A stretch of 30,835 nt of DNA, taken from assembly GCA_039026975.1 (NCBI GenBank), contig JBCCLI010000021.1, positions 1 to 30,835 of the forward strand, in the 5' to 3' direction. The notes beneath the pieces were generated by a model. It was not told where the DNA came from and made no database searches. It saw only the letters and a list, made by a program, of their open reading frames with translations. Within the stretch, counting starts at the first letter, position 1. Each line of letters begins with the position of its first letter. The stretch is from JBCBKZ01 sp039026975. GTDB lineage: Bacteria > Bacteroidota > Bacteroidia > J057. The translations under genes and the position numbers were made by a program. This document shows, in pieces, positions 23,860 to 30,835 of the stretch.

Positions 23860-24726
23860 CTATCCCAAATAGGTTTTTAGCCCTTTGGAACGAGAGGTGT
23901 GTCTTAGCCTTCTGATTGCTTTTTCCTTAATCTGACGCACACGCTCACGTGTAAGGTCAAATTTCTCTCCAATTTCCTCCAAAGTAAGAGAATGCTCAAC
24001 GCCTATGCCAAAGTATAGTCTGATAACCTCAGCTTCTCTTTGGGTCAGGGTACTAAGTGCTCTCTCCACTTCCTTACTTAAGCTCTCATTAATGAGTTCA
24101 TTATCAGGATTAGGCTCTGCATCATTTTCAAGAACGTCCAGCAGTCTGTTTTCTTCTCCCTGGACAAAAGGAGCATCGACAGAAACATGCCTCCCGGAAA
24201 TCTTGAGTGTATCTGAAATTTCATCTTCACTCATGTTTTCCAGTACCTCCGAAATCTCTTCCGGGGATGGCTCACGTTCAAATTCCTGCTCCAGTTTTGA
24301 AAATGCTTTCCCGATCTTGTTTAATGCGCCTACACGGTTAAGTGGAAGACGTACAATACGGGACTGCTCAGCAAGTGCCTGTAATATGCTCTGGCGAATC
24401 CACCATACAGCATAAGAAATGAACTTAAATCCACGGGTTTCGTCAAATCGTTTCGCTGCCTTAATGAGACCTAAGTTCCCTTCATTAATCAGGTCGCCCA
24501 GAGAGAGACCTTGATTCTGATATTGTTTGGCTACTGAAACGACAAAACGCAGGTTAGCTTTGGTTAGCTTTTCCAAGGCTACCTGATCCCCTTGTTTGAT
24601 TCTCCTGGCTAATTCTACCTCCTCATCAGGTGTAAGCAATTCTACTTTCCCGATTTCCTGTAGATATTTATCTAAGGACTGAGATTCACGGTTGGTAATC
24701 TGCTTACTGATTTTCAGCTGTCTCAT
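23860..24726 (-). CDS. rpoD: Primary RNA polymerase sigma factor of Bacteroidota type
   Basis: This is a sigma-70 family factor of 288 residues. It lacks region 1.1, as Bacteroidota primary sigma factors do. Region 1.2 (SLDKYLQEIGKVELLTPDEE) is followed by region 2 (ANLRFVVSVAKQYQNQGLSL, then DLINEGNLGLIKAAKRFDE and FKFISYAVWWIRQSILQAL), region 3 (VRLPLNRVGALNKIGKAFSK) and region 4 with its helix-turn-helix (SLTLEEIGEKFDLTRERVRQ). It recognises the TTG / TAnnTTTG promoters found in this window, including its own. It is a single-gene unit ending at the bidirectional hairpin. Confidence 0.95.
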   Translation of the reverse strand: MRQLKISKQITNRESQSLDKYLQEIGKVELLTPDEEVELARRIKQGDQVALEKLTKANLRFVVSVAKQYQNQGLSLGDLINEGNLGLIKAAKRFDETRGFKFISYAVWWIRQSILQALAEQSRIVRLPLNRVGALNKIGKAFSKLEQEFEREPSPEEISEVLENMSEDEISDTLKISGRHVSVDAPFVQGEENRLLDVLENDAEPNPDNELINESLSKEVERALSTLTQREAEVIRLYFGIGVEHSLTLEEIGEKFDLTRERVRQIKEKAIRRLRHTSRSKGLKTYLG

Positions 24727-24812
24727 GTATATAGAGAATAAAGAATGTTACTGCGTTATCTAATAGTTAACTAGCAAAGGGTAAAACTAATCCAGACTTT
24801 TCCAATGATCTG

Positions 24813-24843
24813 CAAATTTACGCTCTTATAGAGTCTCTTGCAA
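24813..24843 (-). promoter_or_regulatory. rpoD promoter with -33 and -7 elements
   Basis: Read on the minus strand, TTG (24843-24841), 20 bases, then TAAATTTG (24820-24813). Both elements and the spacing fit the Bacteroidota consensus. The transcript would start near 24806 and carry a leader of about 80 nt. This is the best promoter in the window. Confidence 0.65.
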
Positions 24844-25026
24844 GTACACCACTACCTATTGGTGCTTTCTTATTACATCACATTTTGCCAGATAATTAGA
24901 AATTTAGCCTATTATAATCCTACCTTTTGATTGTAAGTAGATCTTAGTGCTTTTTATTCGGAAGGACTTTTTTATACTCTTTAGCTAACGAAAAAGTTTC
25001 CTATTCATTAAAAAAATTATTGCCTT

Positions 25027-25055
25027 TTAGCTATATGAACCCTTAGCTATATGAA
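25027..25055 (+). repeat. 13-base tandem direct repeat upstream of the nucleoside phosphorylase
   Basis: TTAGCTATATGAA occurs at 25027-25039 and again at 25043-25055, separated by CCC, giving a 16-base period. It ends 52 bases before the ATG at 25108, where an activator or repressor could bind. The motif TACCTTTTG also occurs twice in this 381-base interval (24922-24930 and 25073-25081), one base longer than a -7 box. No gene lies between rpoD and 25108. Confidence 0.5.
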
Positions 25056-25107
25056 AATGTTATCTTCCTACGTACCTTTTGATGCAGATTAATCGAAAAG
25101 TGACAGC

Positions 25108-25992
25108 ATGCTTCCCTCAGAAATTATACTTTCTTCAGGTGATAAGGTCTATCATTTACATATCTCAGCAGGAGACATAGGAGAGAAAGTGATCCTCGTG
25201 GGTGATCCTGAGAGGGTAGATAAAGTGAAAGCACACTTCAGCATGATAAACTTTGAATCACAAAAGCGTGAATTTAGGGTGTGTACGGGAAAGTATCAGG
25301 ATCAAGAAATTACGGTTATCTCCACTGGTATAGGGACAGACAATATTGATATTGTGTTGCATGAGCTGGATATGGTGTGGAATCTGGAATCTGGGAAAAG
25401 GACATATAAGGCAGAAAAAACTTCTGCTAAAATCCTCAGGCTAGGGACTTGTGGGTCCATTCAGGCAGATGTGCCGGTAGGGTCATTAGTCTTCTCGAGA
25501 TTTGCCCTGGGAGGAGATAACCTACTTTCATTTTATGAACGCCCTACAAACCCATTGAGGGAAACCCTTGAAGCAGAAATAAACAGGGTTAGCCCAGAGC
25601 TGGCTAAGTTAGCCTTATCCTTTTACGGGGCTATTTGCCACCCCTCCATCTGGCATCACATTCAAGAGAGGTTTCCTGCTGTCTTAGCGGGGATTACATA
25701 TACTGCCCCCGGATTTTATGGGCCACAAGCAAGAGATACAGGGAGAACTATTCCTAAAGTGCCAAACCTTCTCAAACATATTGCCTCTTTTTCTTTCAGG
25801 GACCTACGGGTGATTAATATGGAAATGGAAACAGCCGGGATTTTAGGGATGGCAGAAATCCTGGGCCATCAGGCAGGCTCATTATCAGTAGTACTTGCTA
25901 ACAGACGCACAGGCCATTTTTCAGAAAACCCGTCTGAACAGATTGATCACCTGATCCAAACGGGCTTAACTATTATGTCTGAATGGAATTAA
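25108..25992 (+). CDS. Nucleoside phosphorylase, uridine phosphorylase-like
   Basis: This is a PNP/UDP-family phosphorylase of 294 residues, which splits a nucleoside with phosphate to give the base and ribose-1-phosphate. The motifs are VGDPERVDKV (residues 31-40) for phosphate binding, STGIGTDN, LGTCGSIQADVPVGS in the core, and INMEMETAGILGMAE for ribose contact. It is longer than the roughly 250 of E. coli Udp, mainly in the region after residue 140, a form seen in Bacteroidota. Uridine is the likely substrate, but purine nucleosides are possible. Its stop codon overlaps that of the convergent gcvP by four bases (TTAA shared). Confidence 0.85.
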   Translation: MLPSEIILSSGDKVYHLHISAGDIGEKVILVGDPERVDKVKAHFSMINFESQKREFRVCTGKYQDQEITVISTGIGTDNIDIVLHELDMVWNLESGKRTYKAEKTSAKILRLGTCGSIQADVPVGSLVFSRFALGGDNLLSFYERPTNPLRETLEAEINRVSPELAKLALSFYGAICHPSIWHHIQERFPAVLAGITYTAPGFYGPQARDTGRTIPKVPNLLKHIASFSFRDLRVINMEMETAGILGMAEILGHQAGSLSVVLANRRTGHFSENPSEQIDHLIQTGLTIMSEWN

Positions 25993-28880
25993 CCTTCCAG
26001 CTTCTCTTCATATGCCTCTATGGGAGGACAGGTACAGACCACATTTCTATCGCCATAGGTATTATTCACCCTGCCTACTGAAGGCCAAAACTTCTGCTTA
26101 CGTAATCGCGCCTGCGGAAAAGCTGCTTTAGATCTGGTATAGCTATGAGACCAGTTGTCAGCCGTAATTTCTTCCATTGTATGAGGGGCATTCTTTAAGA
26201 CGTTATCCTCTTTATCTGCTTGTCCACTTTCTATTTCATCTATTTCCTTTTTAATAGATAACATAGCATCACAGAACCTGTCAAGCTCCGCCTTGGGCTC
26301 ACTCTCTGTAGGTTCTACCATGATGGTTCCTGCCACAGGCCAGGAAACGGTAGGTGCGTGAAAGCCGTAGTCTATGAGCCTTTTAGTAATATCATCTACT
26401 TCCAGCCCTACTTGTTGCTTGAAGGAGCGTAGATCCATGATAAACTCATGTGCTACATGCCCATTCTTTCCCGTGAAGAGAATATCATAGGCTTCTGCTA
26501 ATCTGCTTTTCATATAGTTAGCATTTAGGATGGCATACTCTGTAGCGTCCCTAAGCCCTTTAGCCCCTAACATTTTAATATAGGCCAGGGAGATAATCAA
26601 TATACTTGCACTTCCAAATGGGGTGGCAGATATAGCTGAAATGCCGTATTCCCTGGGATTTTCATCCAGCGGATGATTAGGTAGGAAGGGAAGTAGCTTA
26701 TCATTCACGCATATAGGTCCCATTCCTGGGCCACCGCCGCCATGGGGAATAGCAAAGGTCTTGTGTAGATTTAGGTGGCATACATCAGCGCCTATTCTAC
26801 CTGGGCTGGTAAGCCCTACCTGCGCGTTCATATTGGCGCCGTCCATGTAAACGAGCCCTCCATTTTCATGGATTAGTTCACATATGCCCACAATGCTTTC
26901 TTCAAAAACCCCGTGGGTAGAGGGATAGGTAATCATTAAGCAGGAAAGATTCTCCTTGTGAGTTTCTACTTTATCCCTTAAGTCCGCTTCATCTATGTTT
27001 CCTTCTTCATCACACTTTACTACTACCACCTTCATGCCTGCCATGACAGCACTGGCTGGGTTAGTCCCGTGTGCGGAGGAAGGGATAAGCGCAATATCTC
27101 TATGAGCCTGCTGGTGGAACTTATGGTAGGCCTTTATGACCATTAATCCTGCAAATTCTCCCTGAGCGCCTGAGTTAGGCTGAAAGGATACACCAGATAG
27201 CTCTGTAATTTCACACAGATATTGGCCTAGTTCAGAAATGAGGTGCTGATAGCCCTGGGTAAATTCAGATGGTGCAAAGGGATGGATCTGGGCAAATTTC
27301 TTCCAACTGACCGGAATAAGCTGAGTGGCTGCATTCAGTTTCATGGTACAACTCCCCAGCGGAATCATAGCGGTATTAAGCGAAAGATCCTTATTCTCCA
27401 GGGATTTTATATACCGCATCATAGCCGTCTCAGAATGGTAGCTGTTGAAGACTGGATGCGTAAGGAAGGGAGAGCTTCTTTTAAGATTAGCAGGAATTTT
27501 AGCAGGAAGATCTTCTGCATGTCCATTTAGCGGGGTGATGGTTTGCCCATTAGTCCTGGCAAATAATTCTGCTAACTCATTAAGCTCATCCCTGCTACTG
27601 ACTTCATGCACGCTGATCCCCACCCCCTCTTCTGTAAACCTTAGGGTAAAGTGATTAGCGAGTGCCTGTTCCTTCAATCTAACTAACAAGTCCGCATCCG
27701 GAACTTCTACAAATAAGGTGTCAAAGAAATGCTGATGGGCTAGGGTGTACCCTGATTTTTCTAGCTGGTAGGCTAATTCAGTAGTATTAGCATGAATAGT
27801 CTCTGCTATCTCCTTAATACCTTCAGGCCCATGATATGCAGCATACATCCCTGACATAATAGCCAGTAGGGCCTGGGCAGTACATATATTACTGGTAGCT
27901 TTATCTCTTCTTATGTGTTGCTCGCGCGTTTGAAGCGCCATCCTGAGGGCGGGGTTGCCTTTCGCATCTACAGACAGGCCAATGATACGGCCCGGCACTT
28001 GTCGGAGAAACTCCTCCTTAGTAGCAAAAAAGGCGGCGTGTGGTCCTCCGTATCCTAAAGGAATGCCAAACCTTTGGGTAGAACCTACCGCTACGTCAGC
28101 ACCAAATGCACCTGGCTCCTGCAAGAGACTTAAACTCATCAGATCTGCAGCCACTATTAGATAGCTTTTCTGCTCATGGACTGCTTGACTGAGTTTTTGA
28201 AAATCATGGATAGCCCCTGATACATCAGGATACTGTACCAGAACAGCGAAAACATCCTCAGTTATTTTCATGCTGTCTACCTCCTGAACCACTATGTTAA
28301 TGTCCAGACCTTCAGCCCTGGTTTGTAGCACGGAAAGTGTTTGGGGTAAACATCCCGAGGCAACTAATATGGTATTTGCCTGACTTTTCCTGTCCTTCTT
28401 TCGCTTAACACCATAGAGCATGCTCATGGCTTCTGCTGCTGCTGTAGCCTCATCTAGCAAAGAGGCATTAGCTACTGGAAGTCCTGTCAGATCACTTACC
28501 ATGGTTTGGTAGTTTAATAAGGCCTCTAGTCTACCCTGCGAAATTTCTGATTGATAAGGGGTATACTGGGTATACCAGCCGGGATTTTCAAAAATATTTC
28601 TCAGGATAACTGAAGGTGTTATGCAGGGGTGATACCCCAGGCCTATGTAGTTCTTAGTGAGCACATTGGCTTCTGCTAAGGTGGAGAAATAAGTCAGTAA
28701 CTCATGTTCACTTAAGGCATTTTCAGTATGTCTCCAGTGGTTAATTCTAATACTTTCGGGGATGGTGTCCTGGATGAGTTTTTCCAGACTCTCTACCCCT
28801 ATGGTTGCTAGCATTTCTGCTAATTCAAGCTGGCTAATACCTATATGCCTCTCAGAAAAAGAATCTGTGCGCGTACTCAT
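25989..28880 (-). CDS. gcvP: Glycine dehydrogenase (decarboxylating), P-protein of the glycine cleavage system
   Basis: This is a PLP enzyme of 963 residues, the size of the fused (N plus C half) P-protein. It decarboxylates glycine and passes aminomethyl to the H-protein lipoyl arm. The PLP lysine is Lys707 in HLNLHKTFAIPHGGGG. The flanking glycine-rich loop, the segment ALIPSSAHGTNPASAVMAGM and the N-terminal block YIGLGYHPCITPSVILRN are all typical. Genes for GcvT and GcvH are not in the window. No glycine riboswitch core is visible in the 195 bases upstream of the start. It is a single-gene unit between two convergent or divergent neighbours. Confidence 0.97.
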   Translation of the reverse strand: MSTRTDSFSERHIGISQLELAEMLATIGVESLEKLIQDTIPESIRINHWRHTENALSEHELLTYFSTLAEANVLTKNYIGLGYHPCITPSVILRNIFENPGWYTQYTPYQSEISQGRLEALLNYQTMVSDLTGLPVANASLLDEATAAAEAMSMLYGVKRKKDRKSQANTILVASGCLPQTLSVLQTRAEGLDINIVVQEVDSMKITEDVFAVLVQYPDVSGAIHDFQKLSQAVHEQKSYLIVAADLMSLSLLQEPGAFGADVAVGSTQRFGIPLGYGGPHAAFFATKEEFLRQVPGRIIGLSVDAKGNPALRMALQTREQHIRRDKATSNICTAQALLAIMSGMYAAYHGPEGIKEIAETIHANTTELAYQLEKSGYTLAHQHFFDTLFVEVPDADLLVRLKEQALANHFTLRFTEEGVGISVHEVSSRDELNELAELFARTNGQTITPLNGHAEDLPAKIPANLKRSSPFLTHPVFNSYHSETAMMRYIKSLENKDLSLNTAMIPLGSCTMKLNAATQLIPVSWKKFAQIHPFAPSEFTQGYQHLISELGQYLCEITELSGVSFQPNSGAQGEFAGLMVIKAYHKFHQQAHRDIALIPSSAHGTNPASAVMAGMKVVVVKCDEEGNIDEADLRDKVETHKENLSCLMITYPSTHGVFEESIVGICELIHENGGLVYMDGANMNAQVGLTSPGRIGADVCHLNLHKTFAIPHGGGGPGMGPICVNDKLLPFLPNHPLDENPREYGISAISATPFGSASILIISLAYIKMLGAKGLRDATEYAILNANYMKSRLAEAYDILFTGKNGHVAHEFIMDLRSFKQQVGLEVDDITKRLIDYGFHAPTVSWPVAGTIMVEPTESEPKAELDRFCDAMLSIKKEIDEIESGQADKEDNVLKNAPHTMEEITADNWSHSYTRSKAAFPQARLRKQKFWPSVGRVNNTYGDRNVVCTCPPIEAYEEKLEG

Positions 28881-28986
28881 ATGTGATGTTCTACTTCCCG
28901 TTATGTGGTAAAATTACTTCCAATAATAATTAGTTCAAATACTATTAATAGGTAGTAATAGATAAACCTGAGAATGAAAAGATTGT

Positions 28987-29042
28987 TAAGCTAACTTATG
29001 CCCATCTCATGTTGGAGTCAAGCTGTAAAAAGTGTTAGCTTA
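28987..29042 (+). repeat. 9-bp inverted repeat in the gcvP/pcm divergent interval
   Basis: TAAGCTAAC 28987-28995 is the exact reverse complement of GTTAGCTTA 29034-29042, with a 38-base loop. It lies 34 bases before the pcm start. It could form the base of a structured leader for pcm or a spaced operator. A 10-base palindrome, CTATTAATAG, lies nearby at about 28938-28947. Confidence 0.3.
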
Positions 29043-29075
29043 GGGCCTTCTATTTCACTTTAATGTAAATAAAGA

Positions 29076-29735
29076 TTGCTGGATACATTTAAGCACAAAG
29101 GCCTTCGTGAGAAAATGGTAGAAAAACTGGCAGAAAAAGGTATTTCTGACCAGAAGGTGTTAGAGGCCATGCGAAATGTTCCTCGGCATCTGTTTATTGA
29201 TTCGGCGCTGGCAGACCAAGCCTATGAAGATAAGGCCCTACCCATTAACCAGGGACAGACCATCAGTCAGCCTTTCACGGTGGCTTACCAAACCCAGATG
29301 CTGAAACTCAAGTCAGGGATGAAAGTGCTGGAAGTAGGAACCGGGTCAGGCTACCAGGCCGCTGTACTGGCCAGCATGGGGATGCGAGTGGTGAGTGTAG
29401 AGATTATCAGTAGCCTGCATAGAAGGGCTAAGACCATTCTCGAAGATTTACAGTTTTCTGTTACTTTGAAACTGGGTGACGGGTCAGTAGGATGGAGTCC
29501 TTCTCAACCTTACCAAAGAATCATAGTTACTGCTGCCTGTCCAGCTATTCCCCCTCAGTTGAAACAACAAATGGAAGTGAAAGGGAAAATGATTTTACCT
29601 GTAGGAACGTTAAATAGCCAGCAGATGTATCTGGTAAACCGAAAATCCAGGGAGGAATTCCAGCAGGAAATCCTGCATTCCTTTAAATTTGTCCCACTAA
29701 GAGGGAGAAATGGTTTTAGAGAATCTGTAGAGTAA
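29076..29735 (+). CDS. pcm: Protein-L-isoaspartate O-methyltransferase
   Basis: This is a SAM-dependent enzyme of 219 residues that methylates L-isoaspartyl residues to start repair of aged proteins. Seen in order: VPRHLFIDSALADQAYED (about 35-52), GQTISQPFTVAYQTQML (about 60-76), SAM motif I VLEVGTGSGYQAA (84-96), and GWSPSQPYQRIIVTAACP. The start is TTG at 29076; the following DTFKHKGLREKMVEKL matches the usual N-terminus of Bacteroidota Pcm, and no ATG is placed suitably. It is the first gene of a unit with the hydrolase and holA. Confidence 0.95.
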   Translation: MLDTFKHKGLREKMVEKLAEKGISDQKVLEAMRNVPRHLFIDSALADQAYEDKALPINQGQTISQPFTVAYQTQMLKLKSGMKVLEVGTGSGYQAAVLASMGMRVVSVEIISSLHRRAKTILEDLQFSVTLKLGDGSVGWSPSQPYQRIIVTAACPAIPPQLKQQMEVKGKMILPVGTLNSQQMYLVNRKSREEFQQEILHSFKFVPLRGRNGFRESVE

Positions 29736-29776
29736 CCCATTCAAACACACACATCTGAAGAAAGTAATACCCATTT

Positions 29777-30613
29777 ATGAAGAAGGATTTTGCGTATACC
29801 ACCACCCAAGGAAACCACATTCCTATTACCGTTTATGGAGCTGACAAGTTTGGAGAACAACCCTGTGTCATCTACGTGCATGGATTTAAAGGATTTAAAG
29901 ATTGGGGATTTGTCCCTTACGGGGGAGAGTTTCTCGCAGAGAATGGCCTCAGTCTCATCACCTTTAATTTTTCTCATAATGGAATAGGAGAAGATTTACT
30001 CAACTTTACAGAACCACACTTATTTGAACAGAACACCTTTACGCTAGAACTAGAGGAAACCTTAGAAATCATTCACCTGGCCCAACATACCAACTTCTTT
30101 GGGAAAGACATGAGGAATCAGCTAGGTATATGGGGCCATAGTAGGGGAGGAGGGATTGCGTTATTGGCAGCTAATTACTCTTCGGAAATACAATCTGCCT
30201 GCTCATGGGCAGCCGTATCTAATTTTGATAGGTATGCTAAGAAAGATAAGCAGGAATGGCGTGAGAAAGGATATAAGGAAGTAAAAAACTCTCGCACAGG
30301 ACAGGTATTTAAAATGGGGCTTCCCATCTTAAATGATATAGAGAAAAATGCTAGAAAGACCCTCAACATTCTTGAGTCAGTTAAAACTATGCATAAACCT
30401 CTGATGGTCATCCATGGGCAGAATGATGAAACGGTCCCTTTCTATGATGCGGAACAAATCAATATTTACGCAAAACCAGAACTTTCCAGAATAAGGCTAA
30501 TCCCCAACGCCGGCCATACCTTTGGGGCTAAGCATCCCTTTCAGCAAAGTACAAATGAACTTACCTTAGCCTTGGAACTCACGACTAACTTCTTCCATGA
30601 AACCCTAAGGTAA
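29777..30613 (+). CDS. Alpha/beta hydrolase, dienelactone-hydrolase or acyl-peptidase-like
   Basis: This is a cytosolic alpha/beta hydrolase of 278 residues with a full catalytic triad. The oxyanion region is VHGFKGFKDW (34-43). The nucleophile elbow is GHSRGGG, with Ser122. The acid is Asp217 in IHGQNDETVP, and the base is His247 in NAGHTFGAKHP. The GHSRGG form and the tail are shared with prolyl-oligopeptidase-like and BAAT/dienelactone-like esterases. It has no signal peptide. It starts 41 bases after pcm, and holA begins immediately after its stop codon (TAA then ATG), so the three genes are probably co-transcribed. The substrate is not known. Confidence 0.88.
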   Translation: MKKDFAYTTTQGNHIPITVYGADKFGEQPCVIYVHGFKGFKDWGFVPYGGEFLAENGLSLITFNFSHNGIGEDLLNFTEPHLFEQNTFTLELEETLEIIHLAQHTNFFGKDMRNQLGIWGHSRGGGIALLAANYSSEIQSACSWAAVSNFDRYAKKDKQEWREKGYKEVKNSRTGQVFKMGLPILNDIEKNARKTLNILESVKTMHKPLMVIHGQNDETVPFYDAEQINIYAKPELSRIRLIPNAGHTFGAKHPFQQSTNELTLALELTTNFFHETLR

Positions 30614-30835
30614 ATGAAGGACTTTAAGCAGATTAAATCAGATATTCTCAACCAGAAAATAAGTCCTTTATATGTGCTGGGAGGGGAAGAAAGCTGGTTT
30701 ATTGATAGTCTGATGAAAGAGCTGGATCAGCATGTGCTCAGTCCGGCAGAAGAAGCTTTCAATAAAACCCTTCTCTATGGAGGAGAATTCCAACTGGCAC
30801 AGCTGATACAGACTTGCAGGTCTTTCCCGGTCATG
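30614..30835 (+). CDS. holA: DNA polymerase III delta subunit, N-terminal part (cut by window end)
   Basis: Only the first 74 codons are present. The translation contains ISPLYVLGGEESWFIDSLMK (residues 16-35), the delta-subunit pattern where the Walker-like region is replaced by a hydrophobic strand plus GEE-F-ID, then FNKTLLYGGEF and an RSFPVM segment at the end, which match the start of HolA. The delta subunit opens the beta sliding clamp as part of the clamp loader. The ATG lies directly after the TAA of the hydrolase gene. The call is sound but rests on a short piece. Confidence 0.85.
   Translation, partial: MKDFKQIKSDILNQKISPLYVLGGEESWFIDSLMKELDQHVLSPAEEAFNKTLLYGGEFQLAQLIQTCRSFPVM

Noticed and set aside
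28881..29075. Glycine riboswitch upstream of gcvP
   Set aside because: No tandem aptamer core can be read on the minus strand. The interval is AT-rich with short repeats only.

Overview
The window looks like chromosomal DNA of a Bacteroidota bacterium, most likely of the Cytophagia/Cytophagales type. The evidence is: a short (288-residue) primary sigma factor without region 1.1; several -7 boxes of the Bacteroidota form TAnnTTTG; few Shine-Dalgarno sequences; a long LepB with an N-terminal DUF5684-like membrane domain; a single-gene MlaD/MCE protein; and a tandem LptF/LptG pair. Base composition and codon use look even throughout. I see no insertion sequence, phage, CRISPR array, rRNA or tRNA.

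Layout. Positions 1-1050 hold the 3' part of a metallophosphoesterase gene. A 306-base leader follows, with a good -7 box, stacked hairpins and a 14-base palindrome. It precedes a same-strand cluster: SsuD-like flavin monooxygenase, SGLT-type sodium symporter, HAD phosphatase, SDR oxidoreductase and a DUF2062 membrane protein (1357-5965). Facing it are CPBP protease and MlaD-family genes (minus, 8096-5978). An alpha/beta hydrolase (8172-8957) is followed by a 391-base leader that can form an H-type pseudoknot. That leader precedes two tandem paralogues of unknown function (TM, coiled coil, beta-rich C-terminus; 9349-11374), separated by a strong intrinsic terminator. The minus strand then carries an ankyrin-repeat protein, a small hypothetical protein, LepB and a patatin-like lipase (15704-11384).

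From 16060 the plus strand carries a small membrane protein with its own terminator. After it comes a housekeeping run: pyrR, pyrB, two LptF/LptG permeases, argS and a three-PASTA membrane protein (16646-23783). A bidirectional terminator separates this run from rpoD (minus), which has a near-ideal Bacteroidota promoter. The last part holds a uridine phosphorylase-like gene (plus), gcvP (minus; stop codons overlapping), then pcm, a second alpha/beta hydrolase and the start of holA, cut by the window end.

Most of the window is housekeeping: pyrimidine synthesis and salvage, LPS transport, protein export and repair, glycine cleavage, transcription and replication. The parts most worth a second look are the structured leader with the SsuD/symporter cluster, and the pseudoknot-led pair of tandem TM/coiled-coil proteins. 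I found no clear-cut new defence or mobile system. No database search or folding program was used; all functional calls rest on motifs read by eye.
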